Assembly (NCBI GenBank): GCA_934481325.1
Contig: CAKSPL010000009.1
Coordinates: 1-22,107 of the forward strand
Length of the DNA: 22,107 nucleotides
Source: an uncultured Eubacteriales bacterium
GTDB lineage: Bacteria; Bacillota; Clostridia; Oscillospirales; CAG-272
Direction: 5' to 3'
This document shows positions 8,113 to 15,223 of this stretch, piece by piece. Numbering within the stretch: position 1 is the first letter of the stretch; the number at the start of each line of letters is the position of its first letter. The notes under the pieces were generated by a model. It was not told the origin of the DNA. It did not search any database and worked only from the letters and a program-made list of their open reading frames with translations. A program made the translations under genes and the position numbers.

Positions 8113-8124
8113 GTATGCTACAAT
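8096..8124 (+). promoter_or_regulatory. Extended -10 promoter of the ferredoxin gene
   Basis: -10 TACAAT at 8119-8124 preceded by TGC (8116-8118). The -35 TTTCTT at 8096-8101 is poor, with a 17-bp spacer. The weak -35 and extended -10 suggest regulation or activation. Confidence 0.6.
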
Positions 8125-8152
8125 GAAAGAAATCTAACAGGAGGTCAAGATT

Positions 8153-8323
8153 ATGGCTTACAAAATTTCCGATGATTGCGTATCCTGCGGTGCCTGCGCG
8201 GAGCAGTGCCCCGTCAATGCCATCAGCGAAGGCGACGGCAAGTATGTGATCAATCCCGATCTTTGCGTAGAGTGCGGAGCTTGCGAGGGCGTATGCCCCG
8301 TTGGCGCACCCAAAGCGGAATAA
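8153..8323 (+). CDS. 2[4Fe-4S] clostridial-type ferredoxin
   Basis: A small cytosolic low-potential electron carrier of 56 residues. It has two cluster motifs in the classic pseudo-duplicated layout, CVSCGACAEQCP (9-20) and CVECGACEGVCP (38-49), each C-x2-C-x2-C-x3-C-P. The ATG at 8153 follows AGGAGG (8139-8144) with an eight-base spacer. The gene has its own promoter and is followed by a terminator, so it can be expressed as a single-gene unit inside the holB-ricT-trmN6 neighbourhood. Its redox partner is not shown by the context; ricT next door is a Fe-S protein, but a direct link is speculation. Confidence 0.95.
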   Translation: MAYKISDDCVSCGACAEQCPVNAISEGDGKYVINPDLCVECGACEGVCPVGAPKAE

Positions 8324-8339
8324 TTACTTACCGCCACGC

Positions 8340-8380
8340 AAAAGCGGCACGGTGCGGGTTTCCGCCTCGTGCCGCTTTTT
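8340..8380 (+). terminator. Intrinsic terminator after ferredoxin
   Basis: Arms AAAGCGGCAC (8341-8350) and GTGCCGCTTT (8369-8378) enclose a GC-rich loop with an inner GCGG/CCGC pairing, followed by a T-run. It ends just before the trmN6 ribosome binding site, so trmN6 depends on read-through or an unseen promoter. Confidence 0.85.
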
Positions 8381-8396
8381 TCTGAAAGGAACACCT

Positions 8397-9137
8397 ATGG
8401 AACTGCATACCGATGAACGGTTGGATGCCGTAAACGAAAATATCACACTTCTGCAAAAAAAGAACGGGCTGACCTTTGGCACCGATGCGTTTTTGCTTTC
8501 AGCCTTTTGCCGGGGAAATGCACGCGGGCTTGCCGCCGATTTCGGGTGCGGCACGGGGATTGTTGCGCTGTTGCTTGCGGCGCGGCGGAGATACCGCCGT
8601 ATTTTTGCGGTAGAGGTGCAGGAGAGCTTTGCGGAAATTACGGCAAAAAATATTGAAGAAAACGGATTTTCTCATACCGTTACCCCACTTTTTGCCGATG
8701 TACGCCGGCTTTCCCCTGCCGATTTCGGGCAGGAATTGGATGCGGTGATTGCCAATCCGCCGTATCTGAAAAGGGAGTGCGGTTTTGCTTCACCGTATCC
8801 CGAAAAGCAGATGGCACGGCACGAGGAGGCGGGCGGAATTGCGGAATTTTCCGCGGCGGCGGCACGGTGCCTGAAAAGCGGAGGGCTTTTTTACACGGTT
8901 TACCGCCCGGAGCGGCTGGAAAGTCTCTTTGCCGCACTTCGCGCGGCAAGGCTTGCGCCCAAACGGATGGTGTTTGTTCACGACAGCGCGCAGAAGCCCC
9001 CGTCAATGGTATTGACCGAGGCAAAACTCGACGCGTGTGAGGGCTTATGCGTTTTGCCGCCCCTGTTTTTGCACGGGGATGACCCTCGGGTTCTGAGCCC
9101 TCGTGCGCAGGAAATTTACGACACGGGCAGTTTTTGA
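8397..9137 (+). CDS. trmN6: tRNA1(Val) (adenine-N6)-methyltransferase-like protein (YabB/TrmN6)
   Basis: An S-adenosylmethionine-dependent methyltransferase of the YabB/YfiC group, which methylates N6 of A37 in tRNA1(Val) in E. coli. The product has 246 residues. The N-terminal substrate region has the typical NENITLLQKKNGLTFGTDAFLL. SAM motif I is ADFGCGTG (about 48-55), and the catalytic motif IV is NPPY. The start is the ATG at 8397, with AAAGGA six bases upstream; the open frame above it overlaps the ferredoxin terminator. In Bacillus yabB follows the holB-yaaT-yabA cluster, which supports the name. The rsmI gene that usually follows is absent. The actual tRNA target is inferred from family membership. 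Confidence 0.85.
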   Translation: MELHTDERLDAVNENITLLQKKNGLTFGTDAFLLSAFCRGNARGLAADFGCGTGIVALLLAARRRYRRIFAVEVQESFAEITAKNIEENGFSHTVTPLFADVRRLSPADFGQELDAVIANPPYLKRECGFASPYPEKQMARHEEAGGIAEFSAAAARCLKSGGLFYTVYRPERLESLFAALRAARLAPKRMVFVHDSAQKPPSMVLTEAKLDACEGLCVLPPLFLHGDDPRVLSPRAQEIYDTGSF

Positions 9138-9153
9138 TTGGCACCGCCTGTGG

Positions 9154-9240
9154 GCACCGCAGGTGCCTCAAAAACTTTTGCACCACCGATGCCAAGCCCT
9201 CGGGCGCACAACCCCAAAGCAGGGCGAGAGCCTGTCAGCT
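9154..9240. repeat. Diverged copy of a dispersed intergenic repeat
   Basis: It contains the 14-mer GCACCGCAGGTGCC (9154-9167), then CTCAAAAACTTTTGCAC (about 9168-9184), then a diverged core ending in CCCAAAGCAGGGCGAGAGCC and TGTCAGC (about 9212-9239). The same three modules occur at 16910-17061. The minus-strand edge of the core supplies the perR stop codon (TGA, 9237-9235). Confidence 0.75.
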
Positions 9241-9621
9241 CCGCGGCAGGCGGCGGGGCGGGGATTGGCGACATTCCGGGCAGAGCGCGTGAACGGTAAG
9301 ATGATAGGAAACAATGTCAAGCCCTGTGGTTTCCCGCAAAAAAGCACCGACATCCGCCGGGGGCAGGTCAAAAATTCTGCCGCAGGACACGCACACCGCG
9401 TGATTGTGTTCCGTGGGCGTTTTATCGTAAAAATCCGCGCCCTCCTCGGTACGGATGCGGCGCACCAGTCCCGCCTCACACAATGCGTGCAGGTTGTTGT
9501 AAACCGTGGCAAGCACCATCCCGGGGAATTCCTTGCGCGCCTCGGTATAAATCTCATCTGCCGTCAGATGCCCGTGCGATTCCCGCAAAATCCGCAATAT
9601 CGCCGCCCGTTTTGCCGTCAT
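9235..9621 (-). CDS. perR: Peroxide-responsive repressor PerR (Fur family)
   Basis: A metal-dependent repressor that senses H2O2 by oxidation of Fe ligands and controls peroxide defence and iron genes. The product has 128 residues with a winged-helix domain (ATVYNNLHALCEAGLVRR). The five regulatory-metal ligands of Bacillus PerR (His37, Asp85, His91, His93, Asp104) appear here as His18, Asp66, His72, His74 and Asp85 with identical spacing, and the structural zinc site is Cys77/80 and Cys114/117. This argues for PerR over Fur or Zur. The N-terminus is about 19 residues shorter than in Bacillus. The ATG at 9621 has GGAG six bases upstream. A consensus promoter and a Per box lie just upstream, so autoregulation is likely. 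The stop codon lies in a dispersed repeat. Confidence 0.9.
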   Translation of the reverse strand: MTAKRAAILRILRESHGHLTADEIYTEARKEFPGMVLATVYNNLHALCEAGLVRRIRTEEGADFYDKTPTEHNHAVCVSCGRIFDLPPADVGAFLRETTGLDIVSYHLTVHALCPECRQSPPRRLPRS

Positions 9622-9654
9622 ATCCCGCTCCGTTCTACTTGCATTTGCAAGAAC

Positions 9655-9669
9655 TTAGAATTATTCTAA
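9655..9669. promoter_or_regulatory. Per box (7-1-7 inverted repeat) at perR
   Basis: TTAGAATTATTCTAA is a perfect 7-1-7 inverted repeat close to the Bacillus Per box TTATAATNATTATAA. It lies five bases downstream of the perR -10 and covers the predicted transcription start, a position that would block initiation. Confidence 0.85.
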
Positions 9670-9673
9670 ATCT

Positions 9674-9702
9674 ATTATAATTCTTTTCCGAGGATTTGTC
9701 AA
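9674..9702 (-). promoter_or_regulatory. Consensus promoter of perR
   Basis: Minus strand: TTGACA at 9702-9697, 17-bp spacer, TATAAT at 9679-9674. It lies immediately downstream of the mnmE stop codon, so perR can be transcribed independently of mnmE. Confidence 0.92.
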
Positions 9703-9705
9703 GTC

Positions 9706-11076
9706 CTATTTGCCTACGCAGAAATGGGAAAAAATATCGGCAACAATGTCCTCGCTCACGGCTCTGCCGTCCACCTCTCCCAATGCCTGCATCGCAAGCT
9801 CGGCATCGGAGGAAGCCACGTCAAACGGTAAGCCCGCACAGAAAGCGGAAAGCGAGTGCTCCAGCGCATTCCCGGCGCGGCAAAGCGCACCGTACTGGCG
9901 TGCGTTTGCCACCACGGCATCGTGCCGGATGTCGATTTTATCGGCATAGAACAGCCGTTCCACCGCCGCACGAAGCTCGCTTACCTGACCTTCCTTTGCC
10001 GCGGTGTGTACCACGGCGGCAAAGGAGGAAAAACGCGATTCGTCCGCTATGCTCCCGCAGTCGGATTTGTTCAGCACCGCGATTACGGTACCGGGCAGAG
10101 AATCAAGCGCGGTGAGAAACGTCTCCTCTGCGGCTCCTGCCGGGTGGCTGGCGTCAAACACCGCCAAAATCAGCTCCGCCTCGGTCATTTCTGTCATCGC
10201 GCGTTCCACACCGATTTTTTCCACCGCGTCGTTGCTTTCGCGCAAGCCCGCGGTGTCAAACAGACGCAGTGTCACATTGCCGAGTGCCACGGTTTCACAC
10301 AGCACGTCCCGTGTGGTGCCCGCCACATCGGTTACAATGGCGGCGTTGCGCCCGACCAGCGCGTTATACAGGGAGGATTTCCCCGCATTGACGGGGCCGC
10401 AGATTACGGTGCGGATGCCCTCGGTTACCGCACGCCCCGTGTGCCAGGTGGCACAGAGCTCCGAGACCGTTTTTGCAAGGTCACGGAGCTGCATCACGAT
10501 TTCCTCCCGCGAGAGCGAGGAAAGATCCTCGTCCGGGAAGTCGATTTTGGCATAAACGTCGGCAAGCAGAGCCGAAAGGCGGGAATAGACCCCCTGTACA
10601 GCGGCGGAAAGCCGCCCTTCCATCCCGCTCCGTGCCAGTGCCATCTGCCCCTCGGTGCCGGCATCCAGCAGTGCGCCGAGTGCTTCCGCACCGGAAAGCG
10701 AAATTTTTCCGTGCAGGAGCGCACGGCGGGTAAATTCCCCGGCGCGCGCGGCACGCGCACCCGCCGCCAATACCGCGCCGAGCACGGTTTCGGTCAGCAA
10801 GGCTCCGCCGTGGCAGGAAATTTCCGCCACATTCTCGCCCGTAAAGGAGGCGGGGGCAGGGAAAAACGTGACCAGTCCCTCGTCCAGCACCTCACCGCCG
10901 GGCGCACGGATTTCCCCGAAGCAGGCACGGCGCGGTGCGGCGGCGGGGTCTGTTTTTTTCGGCACAAACACGCGGGAAAGAACGGCGGCGGCATCCTCCC
11001 CTGAAATGCGGATAACGGCAATGCCGCCCTTGCCGCGCGGGGTGGAAACGGCGGCGATGGTATCTGTCAGCTCCAT
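9706..11076 (-). CDS. mnmE: tRNA modification GTPase MnmE (TrmE)
   Basis: MnmE works with MnmG to install the cmnm5 group on U34 of certain tRNAs, using a GTPase switch and 5-formyl-THF. The product has 456 residues. It has an N-terminal folate-binding domain (TIAAVSTPRGKGGIAVIRISG), a helical domain, and an inserted G domain with G1 GPVNAGKS (227-234), G2 TDVAGTTRD, G3 DTAG and G4 NKSD (336-339). It ends in the invariant FCVGK. The start ATG at 11076 matches the family N-terminus. The nearest good ribosome binding site (AAGGAG) is separated from it by a small hairpin TGCCGC-aggc-GCGGCA. The ORF remains open upstream through a repeat array but that stretch is not MnmE. It is the usual partner of the rpmH-jag block; mnmG is not adjacent. 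Confidence 0.96.
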   Translation of the reverse strand: MELTDTIAAVSTPRGKGGIAVIRISGEDAAAVLSRVFVPKKTDPAAAPRRACFGEIRAPGGEVLDEGLVTFFPAPASFTGENVAEISCHGGALLTETVLGAVLAAGARAARAGEFTRRALLHGKISLSGAEALGALLDAGTEGQMALARSGMEGRLSAAVQGVYSRLSALLADVYAKIDFPDEDLSSLSREEIVMQLRDLAKTVSELCATWHTGRAVTEGIRTVICGPVNAGKSSLYNALVGRNAAIVTDVAGTTRDVLCETVALGNVTLRLFDTAGLRESNDAVEKIGVERAMTEMTEAELILAVFDASHPAGAAEETFLTALDSLPGTVIAVLNKSDCGSIADESRFSSFAAVVHTAAKEGQVSELRAAVERLFYADKIDIRHDAVVANARQYGALCRAGNALEHSLSAFCAGLPFDVASSDAELAMQALGEVDGRAVSEDIVADIFSHFCVGK

Positions 11077-11118
11077 TGGATTCGGTTGCCGCGCCTGCGG
11101 CACTCCTTTCTTTTTTTG

Positions 11119-11383
11119 CCCGCGCATTGCGCGGGGGTGATTGATTACCCGCGCATTGCGCGGGGCTGTTTCGGGATAGCTCACACATCGTGCGGGATAG
11201 TTTCGTAATTGCCCGCGCATCGTGCAGGGCTGTTTTGGAATTGCTCGCGCATCGCGCAGAGTGACCGGGGTTAGCCGGCGCATCGCGCGAGGGGTCGGAA
11301 TGGCTCACACATCGTGCGGGGGTGACCGGGGTTAGCCGGCGCACCGTGCGGGGTTGTTTCGGGATTCCCGCACACTGCGCGAG
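11119..11383. repeat. Nine-unit palindromic tandem repeat array in the mnmE leader
   Basis: Nine 17-bp cores, starting at 11119, 11148, 11180, 11212, 11244, 11275, 11304, 11336 and 11367, recur every 29-32 bp. The best cores (units 1 and 2) are perfect palindromes, CCCGCGCA-T-TGCGCGGG; others are degenerate. The spacers are related to each other (variants of GTTTCGGGATTG or GTGACCGGGGTTAG), so the whole 31-bp unit is repeated. No promoter was recognised inside. It fills the interval between the terminator of the upstream gene and mnmE. Confidence 0.88.
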
Positions 11384-11394
11384 AGTTATTCCTG

Positions 11395-11428
11395 AAAAAT
11401 CCACCGCGCGCCGCGCGGTGGATTTTTT
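11395..11428 (-). terminator. Strong intrinsic terminator after the secreted-protein gene
   Basis: Arms of 13 bp at 11398-11410 and 11412-11424 are perfectly complementary around one central base and flanked by A/T runs. On the minus strand it begins at the stop codon of the 11428-12462 gene and ends in a T-run, isolating that operon from mnmE. It is symmetric enough to work both ways. Confidence 0.9.
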
Positions 11429-12462
11429 CAATAATTGATGGTATAAAAGGAATATTCAAAAGAGATGCTTTTTCCGTCCGCCGAGACCGTGTAGTAATCC
11501 GGGCGCAATGCCGCGCCGTTTGCAATCAGTGCATAAAAATCACGGGTAAAGCGGAAATCGACATTCGGCTTTACGGTCAGGCGAAAAATCACGTCGTCGG
11601 AGGTCTTTTTCTCCCGCGTCATCGCGAAAAGATCATTTCCGCGGAGAATGCCGAACGGTTGGGAGGAAGTGTCCCATTCCACCTCCGCAAAGCGCGCCAG
11701 CGTTGTGCGGACCAGTGTTTGCGTGGCTTCCGAAGCTCCCGCCGGGGCAGATGCCTCAAAATCACAAAGCAACCGATAAAAGGAGGCAAAATTCCCGCGA
11801 TCGGTGGGGGCGTATGCGCGCCCCTCGCTTCCGTCCGCATAAGTAAAGGAAAGATACCCGACGCCGAGGAAGTTTGTGGTGCTGTTTTTTCCTTTGATTG
11901 CATTGATTGACCCCGCCACGGTGTTTACCGCCTCGTTCTGCCGGTAAAATGCCCCCGCTTTGACTTCCAGATATTGCGTTTTATGACCTTCTGCCAGTCC
12001 CTGCGGCGTCAGCGGGAAAAATACGCCCTTTCCGCCGATTGTGTAGTGCAGGGGGGCAATGATTGTGCCGAATCCGACCGGACAGAGCTTTTCCAGCTCC
12101 GCAAAATCCGCGGCGTCAATCTCGGTGAGAAAGCGGATGCCCATATCCGCACGGGAGAGGGCGCGCAATTCCGGCCTTACGGTTTTCATCCCGACCGCAA
12201 CGGCGGTCAGCGTGGCGTTTTCGGTGGGAGTGCTGACGGCACCTGCGGGGTAAAGGGCAGGGGTTCCGTCCTTTTCCCACAGCCAACCGACAAACACCTT
12301 TTCGCCTGTTTTGGGGGTGGGGAGCGTAAAATCCCCCGAAACGGTGTGAGTTTCACGCGTTTCCCCAATCGCCAGCGTTACCGTAACCGCCCCTTCGGCG
12401 GCAACGGGCATCACCGTGACGAACAGTAAAAGGGACAGCACCAATCCCAAAAATCTTTTCAT
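11428..12462 (-). CDS. Secreted protein of unknown function
   Basis: Not recognised as a named family. The product has 344 residues, with a clear signal peptide (MKRFLGLVLSLLLFVTVM, likely cleaved after PVAA) and no lipobox cysteine. Residues of about 40-90 (GEKVFVGWLWEKDGTPALYPAGA) resemble the beta-grasp InlB B-repeat type found in Clostridia surface proteins. The rest is an unassigned extracellular domain rich in aromatic residues. ATG 12462 has AAGGAG five bases upstream; a GTG at 12468 is the alternative. It starts 24 bases after the jag stop and is probably co-transcribed with the rpmH-jag operon. It lies where mnmE normally follows jag and is closed by a strong terminator. A cell-surface role is inference only. 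Confidence 0.8.
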   Translation of the reverse strand: MKRFLGLVLSLLLFVTVMPVAAEGAVTVTLAIGETRETHTVSGDFTLPTPKTGEKVFVGWLWEKDGTPALYPAGAVSTPTENATLTAVAVGMKTVRPELRALSRADMGIRFLTEIDAADFAELEKLCPVGFGTIIAPLHYTIGGKGVFFPLTPQGLAEGHKTQYLEVKAGAFYRQNEAVNTVAGSINAIKGKNSTTNFLGVGYLSFTYADGSEGRAYAPTDRGNFASFYRLLCDFEASAPAGASEATQTLVRTTLARFAEVEWDTSSQPFGILRGNDLFAMTREKKTSDDVIFRLTVKPNVDFRFTRDFYALIANGAALRPDYYTVSADGKSISFEYSFYTINY

Positions 12463-12486
12463 AGGCACTCCTTTCGGGGGAGGGGA

Positions 12487-13179
12487 TCAGAATTCGCCGA
12501 ACTCCTCGTTATCGTTCTGTTTGGCGGCGGATTCGGTTTCCGCCTCATCCAGATACATCACGACCTTGCGGTTGTTTTCACTGCCGATGGAGTTGGTGGA
12601 AACGCCGGGAATGTTCTGCACTTCGGAGTGGATGATGCGGCGTTCATACGGGTTCATCGGTTCCAGCATCACGCTCTTGCGGTAACGCAGAACCTTGTCA
12701 GCCATCCGGCGTGCCAGTGCGCGCAGGGTTTCCTCACGTTTGAGGCGATAGTTTTCCACGTCCACGGTGATGCGGCAATATTCCCGCTTTTCATCGGGGT
12801 TTTTTTTGTTTGCGGCAAGATTGGCAAGGTACTGGAGCGCGTCCAGCGTTTCGCCGTGATGCCCGATCAGCACGCCGGCGTTGTCCCCGTTGACGCGGAT
12901 GAGCTTGTTGTCATCTGCCCCGTCGGTAAGCTCTACGGTGGCGTCAATGCCCATTTCCCGCACCAACTCCTTGAGGAAATCGCGCGCGACCTCCGCGCCC
13001 TTTTTCAGGTAAACCGCCGTTACGGTGGCGGGAACGGCACCGATGCCGAGGAAGCCCTTCTTCGGCTCGGTGACAACGGTATATTCAATCGCTTCCACGC
13101 CGGGCGCGCCAAGCTCCGCCACGGCCTTATTCAGTGCTTCCTCTACGGTTTTCGCGGATACGGTAATTTCTTTTCTCAT
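12487..13179 (-). CDS. jag: RNA-binding protein Jag/KhpB (SpoIIIJ-associated)
   Basis: Jag (KhpB, also EloR) is an RNA-binding protein linked to cell elongation and usually encoded next to yidC. The product has 230 residues. It has a Jag-N domain (1 to about 50, with PKKGFLGIG), a KH domain with the GxxG loop GHHG at 106-109, and an R3H domain (NPYERRIIHSEVQ) with Arg180 and His184 in the R-x3-H spacing. A short acidic tail follows. The start ATG at 13179 is served by GAGGAAA, which overlaps the yidC stop, so the two genes are tightly coupled. It is the fifth gene of the rpmH-rnpA-yidD-yidC-jag block. Confidence 0.95.
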   Translation of the reverse strand: MRKEITVSAKTVEEALNKAVAELGAPGVEAIEYTVVTEPKKGFLGIGAVPATVTAVYLKKGAEVARDFLKELVREMGIDATVELTDGADDNKLIRVNGDNAGVLIGHHGETLDALQYLANLAANKKNPDEKREYCRITVDVENYRLKREETLRALARRMADKVLRYRKSVMLEPMNPYERRIIHSEVQNIPGVSTNSIGSENNRKVVMYLDEAETESAAKQNDNEEFGEF

Positions 13180-13190
13180 TGTTTATTTCC

Positions 13191-14846
13191 TCATTTCTTT
13201 TTGTCTTTGCGGTCTTCCTTTACCGGTGCCGCCATATCGCCTGCCGGGTTCTTTTCCTGATCCTTGGCAGGTTCCTCGTCGTCCTCGTCCCCGGTGTCGG
13301 GTGCGGGCGGAGGCAATTCGTCATCGTCGTCATCAATATGATGCAACGAGCGCACAACCTTGCCGTCTCCGGTAGTCCGTTCTCCCGCACGCATCGGCGG
13401 CTTTTTGCCCTTCATCTCCTTCTCGGCTGCCTTGTAGTCCTCCTCGGAGAACACGGGCAGGGGCATTGCTTTTTGCAGCAGGAACTGCTTGAGCGTACCG
13501 ATAATGCTCTTGAAAATCCAGTAAATGCCGACGGCGGCAGGAACGATGAACGAGATATACACGCTCATCAGCGGCATCCCGATGTCCATCATATTGTTGG
13601 AGCAGCCGGTCTGGCGATCCGTGGTGGCGGGTTGGTAGGTAAGCTTGCGGTTCAGCTTCATACTGAGGAAATAGATCACAAAGGTCAGTACCGGGATGAT
13701 CAGCAACACGTACGGCTGGCGGAAACCGGGAATCAGCCCCATATTCAGCCCGAACAGCTTGAAGTTGGGGAAAGACTGAATGCTTTCCAACTTGCCGTAG
13801 CAGGCTTCCGCGTTGGAGTAGTACAGGAAATGCCGGAAGCCCTCCCGCGCGCTCTCGTCCAGATGGGAGAGCAGCTCAATGGTGCCGCGGGTGTTGTTCA
13901 GCGTCATTCCGAGTCCGCCGGCGGCTTTCGCGGCGGTGGCATAGGAGGTCAGCGCGGAGGAGAAGCCGGAGGCAAGCCCCAGCACGTAGCGCAGAGGATC
14001 CACCACGATGTTGTACAGCGCGATGATAATCGGGAACTGAATCAGGAGAGGCAGGCACCCGCCCATCGGGTTGAAGCCCTCCTCCTGATACATTTTCTGC
14101 AATTCCGCCTGCATTTTCTGCATCGTTGCCTGGTCGTTCCGCCCGGCGTACTTTTTGCGGATTGCCATTTCTTTCGGGCGCATTTTCGCCTGCTTGATGG
14201 AGTTTTTCTGCTGTTTGATGCCGAAGGGCAGCATAATGATTTCAATGATGATGGCAAAAACAAAGAGTGCCAGCACATAGTAGCCGCCGGTCAGCTTGGT
14301 GAGAATCTGCAAAAATTTGCCGATCCAGATGAGCAGGGTGTCGATGGGGCCGTTTTTGCTCTCGATTTCCACTGCCGTCTGCATTTTCAGCACCACTTCG
14401 GGGATCATTTCGGCAGTCAGCTCGGTGCAGTAACGCTCATATTTGGCTTTGGTGGCATCATCCGCGGGGGTCATAGAGGCAAGTGCCGCCTTGGCACCGT
14501 CCAGATTTACCAGCCAGGTTTTGGCGGCGTCACCCTCGCCGCGCACCACTGCCGTTACCCCTTCGGTTTCGGCGGTGACTTCGGGCGGGTCGGCGTTCCG
14601 GTCAAAGCCCTCTGCGCTCATATTGTAGCCGCGTGCCGCCGCCGTGAATTTCTCGCGTGCCGTCTCATTATGCTTCAGTACTTCGGCAAAGTAATCCGCG
14701 GCGGACACGCCCTCCTCGCGCTTATAATAGTCAGTGTTGGCGGTTTGCTGTTTCCCACACGAAAAAAGCGTGAGAGCCAGCGCGGCACACATCGCAAGGG
14801 CAAGGCACAGCGAAAGAACCTTTCGCACGGTTTTCGTTTTTTTCAT
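13191..14846 (-). CDS. yidC: Membrane protein insertase YidC, long lipoprotein form
   Basis: YidC inserts and folds membrane proteins, alone or with SecYEG. The product has 551 residues, much longer than Bacillus SpoIIIJ. A lipoprotein signal ends in LFSC (Cys30), followed by an extracytoplasmic region of about 130 residues. The insertase core runs from about 165: TM with YYVLALFVFAIIIEIIMLPFGIKQ, a cytoplasmic hairpin (QAKMRPKEMAIRKKYAGRNDQATMQKMQ), MGGCLPLLIQFPIIIALYNIV, then further TMs. In the first core helix the residue five positions before the conserved LP proline is Glu202, where the groove arginine normally sits. The C-terminal tail is highly acidic, then basic. ATG 14846 overlaps the yidD stop by four bases (ATGA) and has AAGGAAA upstream. 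Confidence 0.95.
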   Translation of the reverse strand: MKKTKTVRKVLSLCLALAMCAALALTLFSCGKQQTANTDYYKREEGVSAADYFAEVLKHNETAREKFTAAARGYNMSAEGFDRNADPPEVTAETEGVTAVVRGEGDAAKTWLVNLDGAKAALASMTPADDATKAKYERYCTELTAEMIPEVVLKMQTAVEIESKNGPIDTLLIWIGKFLQILTKLTGGYYVLALFVFAIIIEIIMLPFGIKQQKNSIKQAKMRPKEMAIRKKYAGRNDQATMQKMQAELQKMYQEEGFNPMGGCLPLLIQFPIIIALYNIVVDPLRYVLGLASGFSSALTSYATAAKAAGGLGMTLNNTRGTIELLSHLDESAREGFRHFLYYSNAEACYGKLESIQSFPNFKLFGLNMGLIPGFRQPYVLLIIPVLTFVIYFLSMKLNRKLTYQPATTDRQTGCSNNMMDIGMPLMSVYISFIVPAAVGIYWIFKSIIGTLKQFLLQKAMPLPVFSEEDYKAAEKEMKGKKPPMRAGERTTGDGKVVRSLHHIDDDDDELPPPAPDTGDEDDEEPAKDQEKNPAGDMAAPVKEDRKDKKK

Positions 14847-15223
14847 TGATTTTTTTCCTTTCCTTGGACAGAAGCCCCGTCCGGTTTCCCGTCGGCTTCT
14901 CTGTCGGACACGTTTTCCGGTTCCGCCCCGTCGCCCCGGGGCGCGCCGCTGTCCGTGCGGCTGTCATTGGGAATCGGGATCGCGTTGGACCCCCGGTAAA
15001 TCAGCCCTTTCTCCGGTACCGGGTCATAACCGCCCGGGTGAAAGGGGTTGCACCGCAACACGCGGCGCACGGTCAAAAACATCCCCACGAAGAAACCGCG
15101 CTTCTGAAACGCTTCCAGCGCGTAAGCCGAGCAGGTCGGCGTGAAGCGGCAACAGCCGTGCCTTTTCAGCGGGGAAAGAAATTTTCTGTAAAAGCGGATA
15201 AGCCAGATGCAAAGGTACTTCAT
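14843..15223 (-). CDS. yidD: Membrane protein insertion efficiency factor YidD
   Basis: YidD is a small membrane-associated helper of YidC-dependent insertion. The product has 126 residues. The family core is residues 1 to about 73, with the amphipathic N-terminus LCIWLIRFYRKFLSPL, the signature CRFTPTCSAYALEAF and RCNPFHPGGYDPVP. A hydrophilic tail of about 50 residues, rich in Asp, Gly, Lys and Pro, follows and is not part of the usual family. ATG 15223 overlaps the rnpA stop codon, and its own stop overlaps the yidC start; both are ATGA arrangements that imply translational coupling. The frame is open further upstream, but that sequence is an rnpA shadow. Confidence 0.95.
   Translation of the reverse strand: MKYLCIWLIRFYRKFLSPLKRHGCCRFTPTCSAYALEAFQKRGFFVGMFLTVRRVLRCNPFHPGGYDPVPEKGLIYRGSNAIPIPNDSRTDSGAPRGDGAEPENVSDREADGKPDGASVQGKEKNQ

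Noticed and set aside
11119..11383. Possible CRISPR array
   Set aside because: Cores are only 17 bp and degenerate, the spacers resemble one another instead of being unique, and no cas gene is present.
13179..14849. Long plus-strand ORF of 556 codons
   Set aside because: It mirrors yidC on the opposite strand, is His/Gln/Arg-rich and has no family features; it is a shadow of a clearly identified gene.
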